In this document: positions 18,383-27,439 of the stretch, piece after piece | Layout: every line of letters starts with the position of its first letter | How positions within the stretch are numbered: position 1 is the first letter of the stretch | Source of the DNA: Legionella quinlivanii | GTDB lineage: Bacteria; Pseudomonadota; Gammaproteobacteria; Legionellales; Legionellaceae | Assembly: GCF_900461555.1 (NCBI RefSeq) | Contig: NZ_UGOX01000001.1 | Location: forward strand, 124,001 to 188,000 | Length of the DNA: 64,000 nucleotides | Direction of reading: 5' to 3' | The notes under the pieces: generated by a model | What the model was told of the DNA's origin: nothing | The model's database searches: none | The model's input: only the letters and a program-made list of their open reading frames with translations | Translations under genes and position numbers: made by a program

Positions 18383-19785
18383 GTAAAACCGCCACTGATG
18401 TTTTAATTGTGGGGGCTGGCCCGGTAGGGCTGATGTGTGCCTACCTCGGTCAGATTTCGGGTCTTAGAACGCTTATTGCGGATAAGTCCAGCGGCCCTTT
18501 GGAGATTGGCCGGGCGGACGCGCTCAATGCACGAAGCCTGCAGCTCCTTGAGGTGGCGGGGTTGTTCAACGAATTGTATCCGCTTGGAAAAACCTGTAAT
18601 ACCAGTTCAGTCTGGGCCAATGGAGAATTCACTTCTCGTCAATCCTCATGGTGGGAGTCTCTGGAGGGCTGCTTTCATAAGCATTTTCTGATGCTTGGGC
18701 AGTCGTATCTGGAAAAACTTTTAGACAATAAATTAAAAGCCTTAGGCGCTCCGGTTAGACGAAAAATAGCAATTGAGCATATTGAGCTCAATAATGAGGG
18801 CTGTCTGACAACACTCGCCAATGGTGAACAGGTGCAGTCACGTTATGTAATCGGTGCTGATGGTGCGCGCTCATTTGTTCGTAATCATTTTGACATAGCG
18901 TTTAATATTATTCGCCCCCAACTGATCTGGGCGGTAATCGATGGAATTATTGAAACTGACTTCCCCAAAGTTCCGGAGATTATTGTGTTCCAGGCAGAAA
19001 CTTCTGATGTCGCCTGGATCCCCAGGGAAGAACCTGTCGACCGATTTTACGTCAGAATGGATACTAAAGAGTTTAGTCTTGAGGATGCAATCGACAAAAT
19101 TAATCGGGCAATTAAACCCCATCGTCTTAAATTTAAAGAAATTGTCTGGTTCTCTCAATTTTCAGTTAAAGAATCGGTTGCCGAACAATTCTTTGTACAG
19201 GAGCGTATTTTTCTTGCGGGTGATTCATGCCATATCCATTCGGTGAATGGCGGGCAAGGTCTTAACACGGGTCTTGGGGATGCCTTCAATCTGGTGTGGA
19301 AGCTGAACAGGGTAATCAAGGGCCATGATCCTGCCAGTCTATTGCAAACCTATGAGGAAGAGCGCAAACCAGTCGCGCATTCGGTGATAGAAACCTCCGC
19401 CGAGCTGGTTCGCTCGACCAAATATGCGAAAGAGGGTAGTCATGCTCAGGATTACGTAAAAATAATAGAAAAGCGAGCTGGGAATATAACCGGCATGGGT
19501 ATCCGTTACGGAGAATCTGCACTTTGCGGTACGCGGCTTTTTGATTTTGAAGTTTTTAAGGGAGAGGCCAGAACAAGAATTTATTCGCTTCTGGATTATC
19601 GCAAATTCACTCTGCTTGTTTTTGGCAATCAGACTATCAGCCCGGATTTATCCGAAGATGTCCATTGCATTCAGATTCATACAACCCATCAACAAGACAG
19701 TTATTGGACAAATAATTCACCCTATAATGATCTGGTTATTCTGGTAAGGCCCGATTCCTACATCGAATCCTGTGTCAACGTTTGA
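18379..19785 (+). CDS. FAD-dependent aromatic-ring-type monooxygenase in the isonitrile operon
   Basis: A 468-residue group A flavoprotein monooxygenase (PHBH/UbiH-like, FAD_binding_3). It has the dinucleotide motif VGAGPVGLM near residue 10, the DG motif region GADGARSFVR, and the GD motif LAGDSCHIHSVNGGQGLNTG with the following helix GDAFNLVWKL. It overlaps the fusion gene by 4 bases (ATGA), so translation is coupled and it very likely modifies the isonitrile product. The known paerucumarin cluster uses a different flavoprotein class (PvcC, HpaB-like), so this tailoring step seems distinct. The C-terminus is shorter than in MhpA-type enzymes but looks complete. Confidence 0.88.
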   Translation: MSKTATDVLIVGAGPVGLMCAYLGQISGLRTLIADKSSGPLEIGRADALNARSLQLLEVAGLFNELYPLGKTCNTSSVWANGEFTSRQSSWWESLEGCFHKHFLMLGQSYLEKLLDNKLKALGAPVRRKIAIEHIELNNEGCLTTLANGEQVQSRYVIGADGARSFVRNHFDIAFNIIRPQLIWAVIDGIIETDFPKVPEIIVFQAETSDVAWIPREEPVDRFYVRMDTKEFSLEDAIDKINRAIKPHRLKFKEIVWFSQFSVKESVAEQFFVQERIFLAGDSCHIHSVNGGQGLNTGLGDAFNLVWKLNRVIKGHDPASLLQTYEEERKPVAHSVIETSAELVRSTKYAKEGSHAQDYVKIIEKRAGNITGMGIRYGESALCGTRLFDFEVFKGEARTRIYSLLDYRKFTLLVFGNQTISPDLSEDVHCIQIHTTHQQDSYWTNNSPYNDLVILVRPDSYIESCVNV

Positions 19786-19894
19786 ATGACAGAGATGATG
19801 ATGTTTCCGTCAACAGTTTTTAACCGGTAGAATTGTATATTAACTGTCATCCCCGCGAAGGCGTTGTTGCGCAAATAGAGCCAAGCAACTAACT

Positions 19895-19983
19895 TGTCGT
19901 CTTTGCAAACAAAGTGAAGCAATCCAGATCGAAACTTGCATAAAGTAAGGACCTGGATTGCGTCGCTAACGCTCGCAAAGACA
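19895..19983. repeat. REP-like imperfect palindrome, copy 2
   Basis: The arms (about 19895-19927 and 19953-19983) share GAAGCAATCCAG and CGCAAAGACA blocks with the copy at 1463-1550. The element lies in the 369-base gap between the FAD monooxygenase and the FAH-family gene; I see no gene or clear promoter elsewhere in this gap. Confidence 0.7.
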
Positions 19984-20154
19984 GTTTTTTGTGCACCCAT
20001 CTTAATTTACGCAACAATGCCGCGCGGGAATTACCTAAGTCCTTGAGACCGTTAAGGCTAATTGAAGGCTTTATCCGTGACATTCATAAATTGGATGCGT
20101 TTGCCTCTCTACAGGTTTAAGCTAAACTCCTGAAAAAGAAAGAAGGTACTAACA

Positions 20155-20790
20155 ATGTCTATCGATAAAATTGTGTGTGTTGGAAAGAATTATCTCGAGC
20201 ATGCTCTGGAGCTTGGCGATGCGGTACCGGAAAAGCCGGTGTTATTTTTAAAACCTGCCAGTGTGCTGAGACAGCTCAATGATTGGGATAAGGAAGCTGA
20301 TTTGTATTTTCCTGAGGATTCAGCGGTTCAGCCTGAATGTGAAATTGCCTTGCGCATTGCCCGCGATGGGTATCAGATGAGTGTTGAAGAGGCTTCAAAT
20401 GCGATTTCAGATGTGACGCTTGGGCTGGATATGACCTTAAGAGCGCGTCAGACCCTGCTCAAAAAACAGGGGCATCCCTGGACTACTGCCAAAGTGTTTA
20501 AAGATGCGGCAGTTCTTGGCCCGTGGATTCCCTGTCACCAATTCCCTGATTACCTGGAGGCAGAATTCCAACTGCTTATCGACGGAGTTGTCAGACAATC
20601 GGCCAGAGGAGCCCACATGATGATGAAACCTGCCGATGTAGTCGCTTACATCAGTCAATTTTTTCCGCTCAAAGCGGGAGACATCATTTATACCGGTACG
20701 CCAGCCGGTGTGACTTCAATATCAGCGGGTAGCGAAGCAGAGTTACGCTGGCTCGATCATCATTATCGGGTGAGATGGCAAAAAGCATAA
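20155..20790 (+). CDS. Fumarylacetoacetate hydrolase family protein (FAHD1/YcgM-like)
   Basis: A 211-residue member of the FAH superfamily. It starts with IVCVGKNYLEHALELGD, has the metal-binding acidic pair in QPECEIALRIARDG and Asp in LGLDMTLRARQ, and the late PADVVAYISQFFPLKAGDII and YTGTPAGV segments. Small members of this type act as acylpyruvate hydrolase or oxaloacetate decarboxylase with Mg2+. The ribosome site AGAAGG precedes the ATG. It is followed immediately by a palindromic element and is unlinked to aromatic catabolism genes here. Confidence 0.9.
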   Translation: MSIDKIVCVGKNYLEHALELGDAVPEKPVLFLKPASVLRQLNDWDKEADLYFPEDSAVQPECEIALRIARDGYQMSVEEASNAISDVTLGLDMTLRARQTLLKKQGHPWTTAKVFKDAAVLGPWIPCHQFPDYLEAEFQLLIDGVVRQSARGAHMMMKPADVVAYISQFFPLKAGDIIYTGTPAGVTSISAGSEAELRWLDHHYRVRWQKA

Positions 20791-20911
20791 TGGGCCAAGG
20801 CCTAATGGCGCTGAGTTAACTTATTTGTCTACGTCCCTCGGCTTGTGTACAGCAAAGGGAGATAGGAGTATGAGTTTAAGCCTTAAGGCAGCGCCATTAG
20901 GCCTTGGCCCA
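20791..20911. repeat. Palindromic MITE-like element, copy 1
   Basis: Perfect 23-base terminal inverted repeats (20791-20813 and 20889-20911) bracket about 75 bases that include CTACGTCCCTCGGCTTGT near 20829. The same core and a related CCATTGG/CCAATGG-type end occur in the element at 36583-36732, so this is a dispersed non-coding element. Confidence 0.8.
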
Positions 20912-21027
20912 ACCTGCGTTAGATTATTCTCCAGGAAATAACATTACACGAGTAAAAAACTATCGGAAAATTCCAGAAATTCTCTATACTTAGCAGATAT
21001 ACCTCTAAAACTGTTCTGGAGAAAAGA

Positions 21028-21411
21028 ATGAGTAAAAAGCTGTTGTTCGGAATACTTCTGGCAACAACCCCCCTGCTGACAGGCTGCTGGACGGTCCAGG
21101 AAGGCCAGAAATCCGGCATCATCGTTAAGGTGGCGAAAGAAGGTCGTTATTGGGGAACCTGGGAGGGTGAACTGATTCGCGGAGGTCTGGACAATGCCAG
21201 TGGTGCCACAGGCAGAGAGTTCCATTTCACTTTGGGACAATTCAAATCCGATCTGGTTAAACAGGCCATTTCCGCGATGGAAAATAATCGGCATGTCGTG
21301 CTCAGATATCATTGTGATCAGTTTGTGCTTCCGTGGAGCGGTGAAACCAAATGTTTTGTAGACAACATCAAGATACTTGAAACGGTTAAAACGCCAGTGA
21401 AAGCGCAATAG
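21028..21411 (+). CDS. Small predicted lipoprotein
   Basis: A 127-residue protein with a lipoprotein signal peptide (lipobox LTGC, Cys20) and a short mature domain. The mature part contains GKxxGxxGTWEGEL-like polar strands (YWGTWEGELIRGG) and two cysteines (in YHCDQF and TKCFVD). I recognise no named family; similar small lipoproteins of unknown role are common in gammaproteobacteria. The next gene starts 8 bases after the stop, suggesting a shared transcript. Confidence 0.75.
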   Translation: MSKKLLFGILLATTPLLTGCWTVQEGQKSGIIVKVAKEGRYWGTWEGELIRGGLDNASGATGREFHFTLGQFKSDLVKQAISAMENNRHVVLRYHCDQFVLPWSGETKCFVDNIKILETVKTPVKAQ

Positions 21412-21419
21412 GCTGACTC

Positions 21420-21722
21420 ATGTCATCTCTAGAGACGATTATTACCTCGGCGATCATGAGGCAATGCCATTTGCTTTTTTCCTATGATGGACATGCTCGC
21501 CGGGTTGAACCCCATCATTACGGGATTTTGAATGGCAGTAAGCAACTGCATGCCTATCAGGTAAGTAATGGCAGTAAATCAGGGCATTTGCCGGAGTGGC
21601 GAAATTTTAAATTAGCCCTGATGAAGGACATAAGGGTTGATATCGACAGTCTTTTTGAAAAGCGTGAAAGCTATAATCCTGCAAATGCCAGATACAGTAG
21701 AATTATAAAATCAATTTGTTAA
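21420..21722 (+). CDS. Short WYL-domain-like protein
   Basis: A 100-residue protein resembling a stand-alone WYL-type fold: MRQCHLLFSYDGHARRVEPH and YGILNGSKQLHAYQ correspond to the strands and arginine of WYL domains, which bind nucleic acid or nucleotide ligands. The usual N-terminal helix-turn-helix is missing, so it would be a ligand-sensing or accessory protein rather than a complete regulator. It follows the lipoprotein gene by 8 bases. Confidence 0.65.
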   Translation: MSSLETIITSAIMRQCHLLFSYDGHARRVEPHHYGILNGSKQLHAYQVSNGSKSGHLPEWRNFKLALMKDIRVDIDSLFEKRESYNPANARYSRIIKSIC

Positions 21723-21764
21723 TCGCTATAATTAAATTAAGCCGATGTTCTATGATTCCTGAAT

Positions 21765-22313
21765 ATGAAGACAAAAATGGGTATTATCTGCCTGCTTTTG
21801 CTGGGGCTCTTGCAAATTGCTGCCGTAAATCAGCATTCAGTCCTGGGTCCTTTGCCCCAGCAACAAGATGGGGCTGTGCTTGCTAACCTGCTGGTGATTA
21901 ATGAAAACCAGTCTGCGCTGGCACGATATATTTATAAAAAATCAAATAATTCGATCATACAGCAATTTGCCTTAAAACTTGATCAGCAAGCCAGGCACCA
22001 TTTAAAGGAAATCTATCATTTAAGCAAAACGACAGGCATTTCAACTATTGATGCAGCGACAGCATTGAAATTGCGCGGTATAAAAAATCAGGAGTTAAAA
22101 GCACTTTCTGAGGCGGAAAACAGCCAATTGGATAGCTTATATCTCGAATTTGAGATTCGTAATTCCAGCAAGGCCTTAACGCTTTTTGAGCAGGATTTTA
22201 AACCCATTGCAACTCATCCTGCCATCAAAAACTATCTTGAATCCTCCAAACAGGATTTTGTCGAGAATTTAAAGCAGGCGCAACTTATTCAGAAAACCTT
22301 AGGTGCGCATTAA
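21765..22313 (+). CDS. Exported DUF4142-like protein
   Basis: A 182-residue protein with an N-terminal hydrophobic signal (IICLLLLGLLQIAAV) and a helical ferritin-like domain. NLLVINENQSALARYIYKKS, FALKLDQQARHHLKEI and the closing FKPIATHPAIKNYLESSKQ follow the DUF4142 pattern, though more weakly than the paralogue at 55246-55812. Such proteins are periplasmic and of unknown function, sometimes stress induced. It converges on the large coiled-coil gene across 4 bases. Confidence 0.65.
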   Translation: MKTKMGIICLLLLGLLQIAAVNQHSVLGPLPQQQDGAVLANLLVINENQSALARYIYKKSNNSIIQQFALKLDQQARHHLKEIYHLSKTTGISTIDAATALKLRGIKNQELKALSEAENSQLDSLYLEFEIRNSSKALTLFEQDFKPIATHPAIKNYLESSKQDFVENLKQAQLIQKTLGAH

Positions 22314-22317
22314 ATTA

Positions 22318-24894
22318 TTAATTTCTCTGAGGGATCTGAATGCTATCAATATCCTCTTCGATAGTCGTGTCGGTTTGATTTTGTGATACAAACTTTTCTC
22401 TAAAACTGCTCAGATTTTTTTCAAGTGCTGTGGCGAATAGACTGTCTGAACGTTTGGAATATAAGGGCCGGATAAGCCAGTCAATCAATCGCAAAAAGGC
22501 ATTTTGTTTGACAGCAGACAGCTGTTCAAGCTGCTGATCGTTGAGTTGCCGGGATACCTGATTGGGTATTGAGACGACAAACTGATTAGTTTCCTGAACA
22601 TATTTGGCCAGCTCTTTTTTTGTAGTTTCCATTGTATCTGCCGTCAGTTGAGTACTCGATAGCTGAATTCGCTCATTAAGATCTTTAAGTTTATCCTGAA
22701 AGGGAGCAAAAACCTGCTGACTAATACTTCGCAGTACGCTGATTCTTGGGTCGGCGGGATCTTTTTTACTAATACGTTGTTCCTCTTTTGTAAGTTTGTC
22801 AATAATCTCTTTGACCTGTTGAGTCAGCAGCAGATTTTTATTTAGCTGGACTTTCAGTTGCGCGGTTAATATATCTACCGTGTTATTAATGGCTGCTTCA
22901 GTTTGCAGTTTCTGCAATTGCTGTTCCTGAGCAGCTTTCTCTGCAGCGGCAGCGGCGTCAATTGCATTTTGTTCACGCTGTTTGATGATACGCTCATGAT
23001 CGGCTGCATGTCCGGCGAGCGTAAGCATACTGTCTAACACAGGTTTATTCTCATTCAGTTGTATCAGGGCTGCAGAATAGTCGGTTTTATCATTCGCTCC
23101 TTCTGCAAATGCCGTTGATAGTTTGGTATAGGCAATCAGATAGTCATGCAGCTGTTTTTCGAGATACCGTAAGAGCTCCCTTTCGTTAGCATTATTAATC
23201 AATGCTTTCAAATCCTCATTGGTAGTTTTAAAGGAAGGGAGATTATTTAGAAAACTACGATTTGCTATTAAAAGCGAAATGATAGCGGCAGAGTCATAGC
23301 TTTTTCCATTATATTGGAAGGAATTACTTCCGATATTTAAATCGGGATAATTGCTGTTAAACTGTTTCTTAGCTGCTGCTGTTTCTGAATTAATTTGAGC
23401 AATGAGTTTTTCTGCTTTAAATTGCGGGTCTTCCCAACGAAAGAGGCTTAATACGCTGTGCATCGTATTGCCAGGATTATTCGCCTGCAGAGTATTAAAA
23501 TTACTGTTAAATAGCAGATTAAAGTTGCGAAATAAATTTTTGCGTTCTTGAGTGAGTCCTAATTGAACGAGAAGAGACTGTTTCCTGGAGGCTAAAATTA
23601 ACTGCTCCTGAAGGGGCTGCAGCCGCTGTTTTTCAACTTCCATTGTTTGACAGACTTTGCCTGATAGCTCGTCGAGACGATGATTTTGTTGATTCAAAGC
23701 CTTAAGACGCGTATCGCGCTGGTCAAGCAAAGCAGGTGCCAGCTCGCTTCGATTATCCCATTGCAGTTCAACCTTGCTCAGAGGAGCAAGAGCCGCAGCT
23801 TTTTCATTTTCTTCTAAAACACTTACTATCTGACGCTCTAGTTCTTTAAATTGCGGAAGTGTAATCTGGTTGAGCTGGATAGCAGCCAGGACTTGCTTTA
23901 AGCATCCTGTTTTTTCAGGAATTTGCTGTTGCTTATCATTAATTTCGGCATCTTTTTTATTAATCTCCAGTTCGTCTGCCATTAATTTAATACCCTGACG
24001 AATTTCAAAATGCTTATGCTGCAGCTGCCACTTGAGATTGGATAATTTGATCAGATTGTTCTGGGGGTTTTCTGCAGTGGGCATTGCGTCGCGTGTGCTT
24101 AAAAACTCCTGCATTAGTTTTTCTATTTCAGCCAACCAGGAATCGATCCTGCGAGCATTCTGACTGACAGCAACAGTCTGTGGCTCGCTAAGATTGCTGC
24201 GCTGATTATTCAGTTCCGCTTTGGCATTTGCATACAATTCACTGGCAGCAGTAATTATCGATGCCAAAGGTGTCTTTTCCAGAGACTGTAAATGAGTATA
24301 GGATGGCTGAATATTTTCTAAAGTTTTTTGTAACTGATTGATTCGTTCTGGAAGCATCAGGAGTGAGAGTTGCATTCGCTGTAATGCGGTGATGTGATTT
24401 TTTTCAACAGAAACAATAACTGTTTGCAGAAATCTGATTTTTTGTGAGATGTCGTTGATGGTGCTCTGGGTTGCTCCTTTCAGAGCACCATCGGATATCC
24501 CCCGTAATTGTTGCTCCAGATTGGACTTCTCGTTCAGCAATTTTTTTTGCTCAGCTTCAATCAAACCAATCAGACTTGCCTTATCTTCAGTCGTCAACTG
24601 ATTGGATTCGATTCTTCTCATACGCTGCTCAAACGGGGGGATTATTTCCAGAAATTTCCCAAGCTCATCCAGGAGCTCGGCTCCCTCCATAAGCTGTGGT
24701 GCAATTTCAAATTTTTTACTGCTGAACTGAGCTAATTGTTCTATCAATGCCTGCTGATGATCACTCAATTGACGAAGTCTGGTTAATTCGGCTTCGGATA
24801 GCTGATCTGCGGGTGCAATAATGGCTTCTCGCGCAGACTTTGTTCCAGAGTTTTTTTTTCCTGGCATAATAAACGGAATGGTTGGTTTGTGCAC
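22318..24894 (-). CDS. Large coiled-coil protein, effector-like
   Basis: An 858-residue protein, very rich in Gln, Leu, Glu, Asn and Lys and consisting mainly of heptad-like coiled coil. A KKNSGTK basic N-terminus and an Ala/Gln/Glu stretch (AAAAAEKAAQEQQLQKLQ) near residue 640 stand out; a more basic, less coiled region follows near the C-terminus (WLIRPLYSKRSDSLF), then an acidic end (TTIEEDIDSIQ). There is no signal peptide or membrane helix. The start may be the GTG at 24894 or the ATG nine codons in (MPGKKNSGTK). No enzymatic domain is visible. Dot/Icm export is speculation from composition. Confidence 0.7.
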   Translation of the reverse strand: MHKPTIPFIMPGKKNSGTKSAREAIIAPADQLSEAELTRLRQLSDHQQALIEQLAQFSSKKFEIAPQLMEGAELLDELGKFLEIIPPFEQRMRRIESNQLTTEDKASLIGLIEAEQKKLLNEKSNLEQQLRGISDGALKGATQSTINDISQKIRFLQTVIVSVEKNHITALQRMQLSLLMLPERINQLQKTLENIQPSYTHLQSLEKTPLASIITAASELYANAKAELNNQRSNLSEPQTVAVSQNARRIDSWLAEIEKLMQEFLSTRDAMPTAENPQNNLIKLSNLKWQLQHKHFEIRQGIKLMADELEINKKDAEINDKQQQIPEKTGCLKQVLAAIQLNQITLPQFKELERQIVSVLEENEKAAALAPLSKVELQWDNRSELAPALLDQRDTRLKALNQQNHRLDELSGKVCQTMEVEKQRLQPLQEQLILASRKQSLLVQLGLTQERKNLFRNFNLLFNSNFNTLQANNPGNTMHSVLSLFRWEDPQFKAEKLIAQINSETAAAKKQFNSNYPDLNIGSNSFQYNGKSYDSAAIISLLIANRSFLNNLPSFKTTNEDLKALINNANERELLRYLEKQLHDYLIAYTKLSTAFAEGANDKTDYSAALIQLNENKPVLDSMLTLAGHAADHERIIKQREQNAIDAAAAAEKAAQEQQLQKLQTEAAINNTVDILTAQLKVQLNKNLLLTQQVKEIIDKLTKEEQRISKKDPADPRISVLRSISQQVFAPFQDKLKDLNERIQLSSTQLTADTMETTKKELAKYVQETNQFVVSIPNQVSRQLNDQQLEQLSAVKQNAFLRLIDWLIRPLYSKRSDSLFATALEKNLSSFREKFVSQNQTDTTIEEDIDSIQIPQRN

Positions 24895-25016
24895 TATAAG
24901 TATAATATATTATCATGTATTAAGTTTTGGGCACTTTAATACGGATGAGTACTACCGTTCTTTATGTCGCTGAAGAGAAGAAAGGCATGTAGTTAATTGG
25001 GGTAAACAGGATGAGT

Positions 25017-25045
25017 TTGTGTTTTTTTACCCCTGTTGATATAAT
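25017..25045 (+). promoter_or_regulatory. Putative promoter of the hexosaminidase operon
   Basis: TTGTGT (25017-25022), a 17-base spacer and a perfect TATAAT (25040-25045) precede the GTG start at 25085 by about 40 bases. Confidence 0.6.
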
Positions 25046-25084
25046 TTGGCAGCATTTTTGTCATTTCTTGACTAGGAGTTAAGT

Positions 25085-26227
25085 GTGAAATTAAAACTGT
25101 CCATTTTCGCTTTGTCACTGGCATTGTTCAATGGTTCTGTTTTTTCCAAGGAAATTTCTCTGCGCGAAAAAATTGGGCAAATGCTGATCGTCGGCTTTGA
25201 GGGTAAAAATGTTGACTCCCATGCCGCGATTATAAAAGACATAGAGCAATACAATCTGGGCGGTGTAATTCTGTTTGATTATAACTACAAAACCCTGTCA
25301 TTTGATAAAAACATCGAAAGCCCTGCTCAGGTTAAAAAACTCAATGAAGATCTGCAGAAGTTCACCCGTTTGGCCAATGAGAAAGCCCAGCGTCCTCAAC
25401 TACCTCTGATTATTTCTGTGGACTACGAGGGGGGATCTGTGGATCGCCTGAAGCAGGATTATGGTTTTCCTAAAACCTGGTCTGCAGTGGATGTGGGTAA
25501 AATGAGTCAGGCTGAGGCAGGGCAAGCGGCCCAAACAATGGCGACTACCCTTAAAAAAGCAGGCTTTAATCTTGATTTTGCGCCTATTCTTGATGTCAAT
25601 GTGAATCCCCAAAATCCGATTATCGGCTTACTGAATCGAAGTTTCTCAGCCGATCCGGAACAGGTGAGTTATTATGCGGATGTGATGTCCAGTCGTTTTT
25701 TAAAAGAAAACGTTCAATGTGCCTACAAACATTTTCCCGGTCATGGCAGTTCAACAGCGGATTCGCATCTGGGTTTTGTTGATGTGACCCAAACCTGGCA
25801 GGCTTATGAGTTGAGCCCCTATCGCGATTTAATCAACAGCAATTCAGCCTGCGGTATGATTATGACTGCCCATATTGTCAACAGGCAACTCGATGAGTCC
25901 GGCCTGCCGGCAACCTTGTCGCATAAAATCCTGACAGGTCTTTTGAGACAAACCCTGCATTTTAATGGGGTCATCATTACCGATGACATGCAGATGAAGG
26001 CGGTCAGTGAGCATTATCGATTGGAAGATTCGTTGCCGCTGGCTATTAATGCCGGGGTTGATATGTTCATTTTCGGTAATCAGATTACCGACAAGGCACA
26101 AGATCCCAGGCAGGTAATCGATATCATTGAAGCCAAGGTCAAATCGGGAGAAATTAAGGAATCACGCATTGACGAAGCCTATGAACATATAGTCAAATTT
26201 AAACAAAGCATGCTGCCTAAGGAATAA
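25085..26227 (+). CDS. Exported glycoside hydrolase family 3 (NagZ-like beta-N-acetylhexosaminidase)
   Basis: A 380-residue GH3 enzyme starting at GTG with a strong AGGAG site. LREKIGQMLIVGFEG opens the barrel; KHFPGHGSSTADSHLG carries the His/Asp pair typical of the hexosaminidase branch and ITDDMQMKAV holds the nucleophile Asp. Unlike cytoplasmic NagZ of Gram-negative bacteria, it has an N-terminal signal peptide (FALSLALFNGSVFS), so it should act in the periplasm or outside on GlcNAc-containing glycans such as peptidoglycan fragments or chitooligosaccharides. The next gene starts one base after its stop. Confidence 0.9.
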   Translation: MKLKLSIFALSLALFNGSVFSKEISLREKIGQMLIVGFEGKNVDSHAAIIKDIEQYNLGGVILFDYNYKTLSFDKNIESPAQVKKLNEDLQKFTRLANEKAQRPQLPLIISVDYEGGSVDRLKQDYGFPKTWSAVDVGKMSQAEAGQAAQTMATTLKKAGFNLDFAPILDVNVNPQNPIIGLLNRSFSADPEQVSYYADVMSSRFLKENVQCAYKHFPGHGSSTADSHLGFVDVTQTWQAYELSPYRDLINSNSACGMIMTAHIVNRQLDESGLPATLSHKILTGLLRQTLHFNGVIITDDMQMKAVSEHYRLEDSLPLAINAGVDMFIFGNQITDKAQDPRQVIDIIEAKVKSGEIKESRIDEAYEHIVKFKQSMLPKE

Positions 26228-26228
26228 A

Positions 26229-27365
26229 TTGACTGCCGCCATTCCCACTGACAAGAGTCCTCCCCGATTGTTGTCGCTTGATGTCTTCCGCGGAATCACA
26301 GTGGCGTTGATGATCCTCGTCAATAGCCCGGGAAATCCGCAAAGTTACGGATTTCTGACTCATTCTCATTGGAACGGCTGCAGTCTGGCCGATCTGGTAT
26401 TTCCTTTTTTCATTTTTATAGTGGGTGTTTCTGCCGTATTCTCAATTCAGTCCAGCCGCTCCCGATTGCAGACCGAACAATTGCTCCTGAAGATTTTAAA
26501 ACGCAGTATCATGCTGTTTCTATGTGGATTATTACTCAACGCAATCCCTCATTTTTCCTGGGAAACGCTAAGAATTCCAGGCGTATTACAGCGCATCGCC
26601 ATCTGTTATTTCTTCACGGCCGTATTAGAACTTTCAACCAGTATACGCTTTCAAGTGGCTCTTACCGTGATGATTTTAATAGCTTATTGGCTCTTCATGG
26701 CCTATTTTCCGGTGCCGGGAGCAGTAGTTGGCAGTTTAACTCAGGAATCCAATCTGGCGGCCTATGTGGATAGGCTGCTTATTCCAACGGCGCATTTATA
26801 TCACCCACTTTATGATCCCGAAGGAATTTTATCGACCTTTCCGGCCATCAGCACAGCCTTGCTTGGTAATCTAACTGCTCATATCCTTCTCGGCACCAGA
26901 GAAAAAAATCGGCTTTGTATACTGATTATATTGGGATTGTTGCTTTGTGTTTTTGGCTGGTGCTGGGGGCATTGGTTTCCTATAAACAAGAGCCTGTGGT
27001 CAAGCTCCTTTGTTTTGTGGACTGGCGGCCTGGCTATTTTAGCGTTTAGCTTTTGCTATTGGCTCATTGATTTGAAGAAAAAGCAGAAAGCATGCGGGCT
27101 CTTTAAATTTTGGGGAGCGAATGCTTTAAGTTTGTACGTATTTCACATCGTCTTTCTCAAGCTGCAATTTCTGATTCATATTGAAAGAGAAGGCCAGATG
27201 CTTAATTTCAAAAACTATCTGACGCAACTGGCTTTTGGATGGACCTCTCCTGAAATGGCCTCATTGCTCTATGCAGTCATCTATCTTGCCTTTTGTAGTT
27301 TCTCCATCGCTTTCTACAGGGACTGGAAAAGCAAGAGAGCTTCCCGAGTATCCATTGCCACCTGA
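26229..27365 (+). CDS. NagX-like / heparan-alpha-glucosaminide N-acetyltransferase family membrane protein
   Basis: A 378-residue protein with about ten membrane helices. RLLSLDVFRGITVALMILVN, HSHWNGCSLADLVFPFFIFI and RIPGVLQRIAICYFF are hallmarks of the COG4299 (DUF1624/DUF5009, NagX) family, relatives of lysosomal HGSNAT, which acetylate amino sugars across a membrane. It begins at TTG one base after the hexosaminidase stop, with AAGGA inside the preceding gene as ribosome site, so translation is coupled. The pair suggests periplasmic amino-sugar processing. Confidence 0.88.
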   Translation: MTAAIPTDKSPPRLLSLDVFRGITVALMILVNSPGNPQSYGFLTHSHWNGCSLADLVFPFFIFIVGVSAVFSIQSSRSRLQTEQLLLKILKRSIMLFLCGLLLNAIPHFSWETLRIPGVLQRIAICYFFTAVLELSTSIRFQVALTVMILIAYWLFMAYFPVPGAVVGSLTQESNLAAYVDRLLIPTAHLYHPLYDPEGILSTFPAISTALLGNLTAHILLGTREKNRLCILIILGLLLCVFGWCWGHWFPINKSLWSSSFVLWTGGLAILAFSFCYWLIDLKKKQKACGLFKFWGANALSLYVFHIVFLKLQFLIHIEREGQMLNFKNYLTQLAFGWTSPEMASLLYAVIYLAFCSFSIAFYRDWKSKRASRVSIAT

Positions 27366-27413
27366 AAATTAGCAGGGGGCTGTTCGGATTCTCTGCAATA
27401 GGTTATAATTCTG

Positions 27414-27419
27414 GACAAT
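27414..27419 (+). promoter_or_regulatory. Putative -10 box of the SulP transporter
   Basis: A perfect TATAAT lies 21 bases before the ATG. No good -35 is at normal spacing. Confidence 0.4.
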
Positions 27420-27439
27420 TTTGTTTCAGTGAGTAATTC

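Noticed and set aside
18871-19158. Frames on both strands inside the FAD monooxygenase gene
   Set aside because: They overlap a complete, motif-bearing enzyme and lack start signals.
20944-21408. 154-codon frame opposite the small lipoprotein gene
   Set aside because: The plus-strand gene has a lipobox, signal peptide and ribosome site; the antisense frame has none and no family resemblance.
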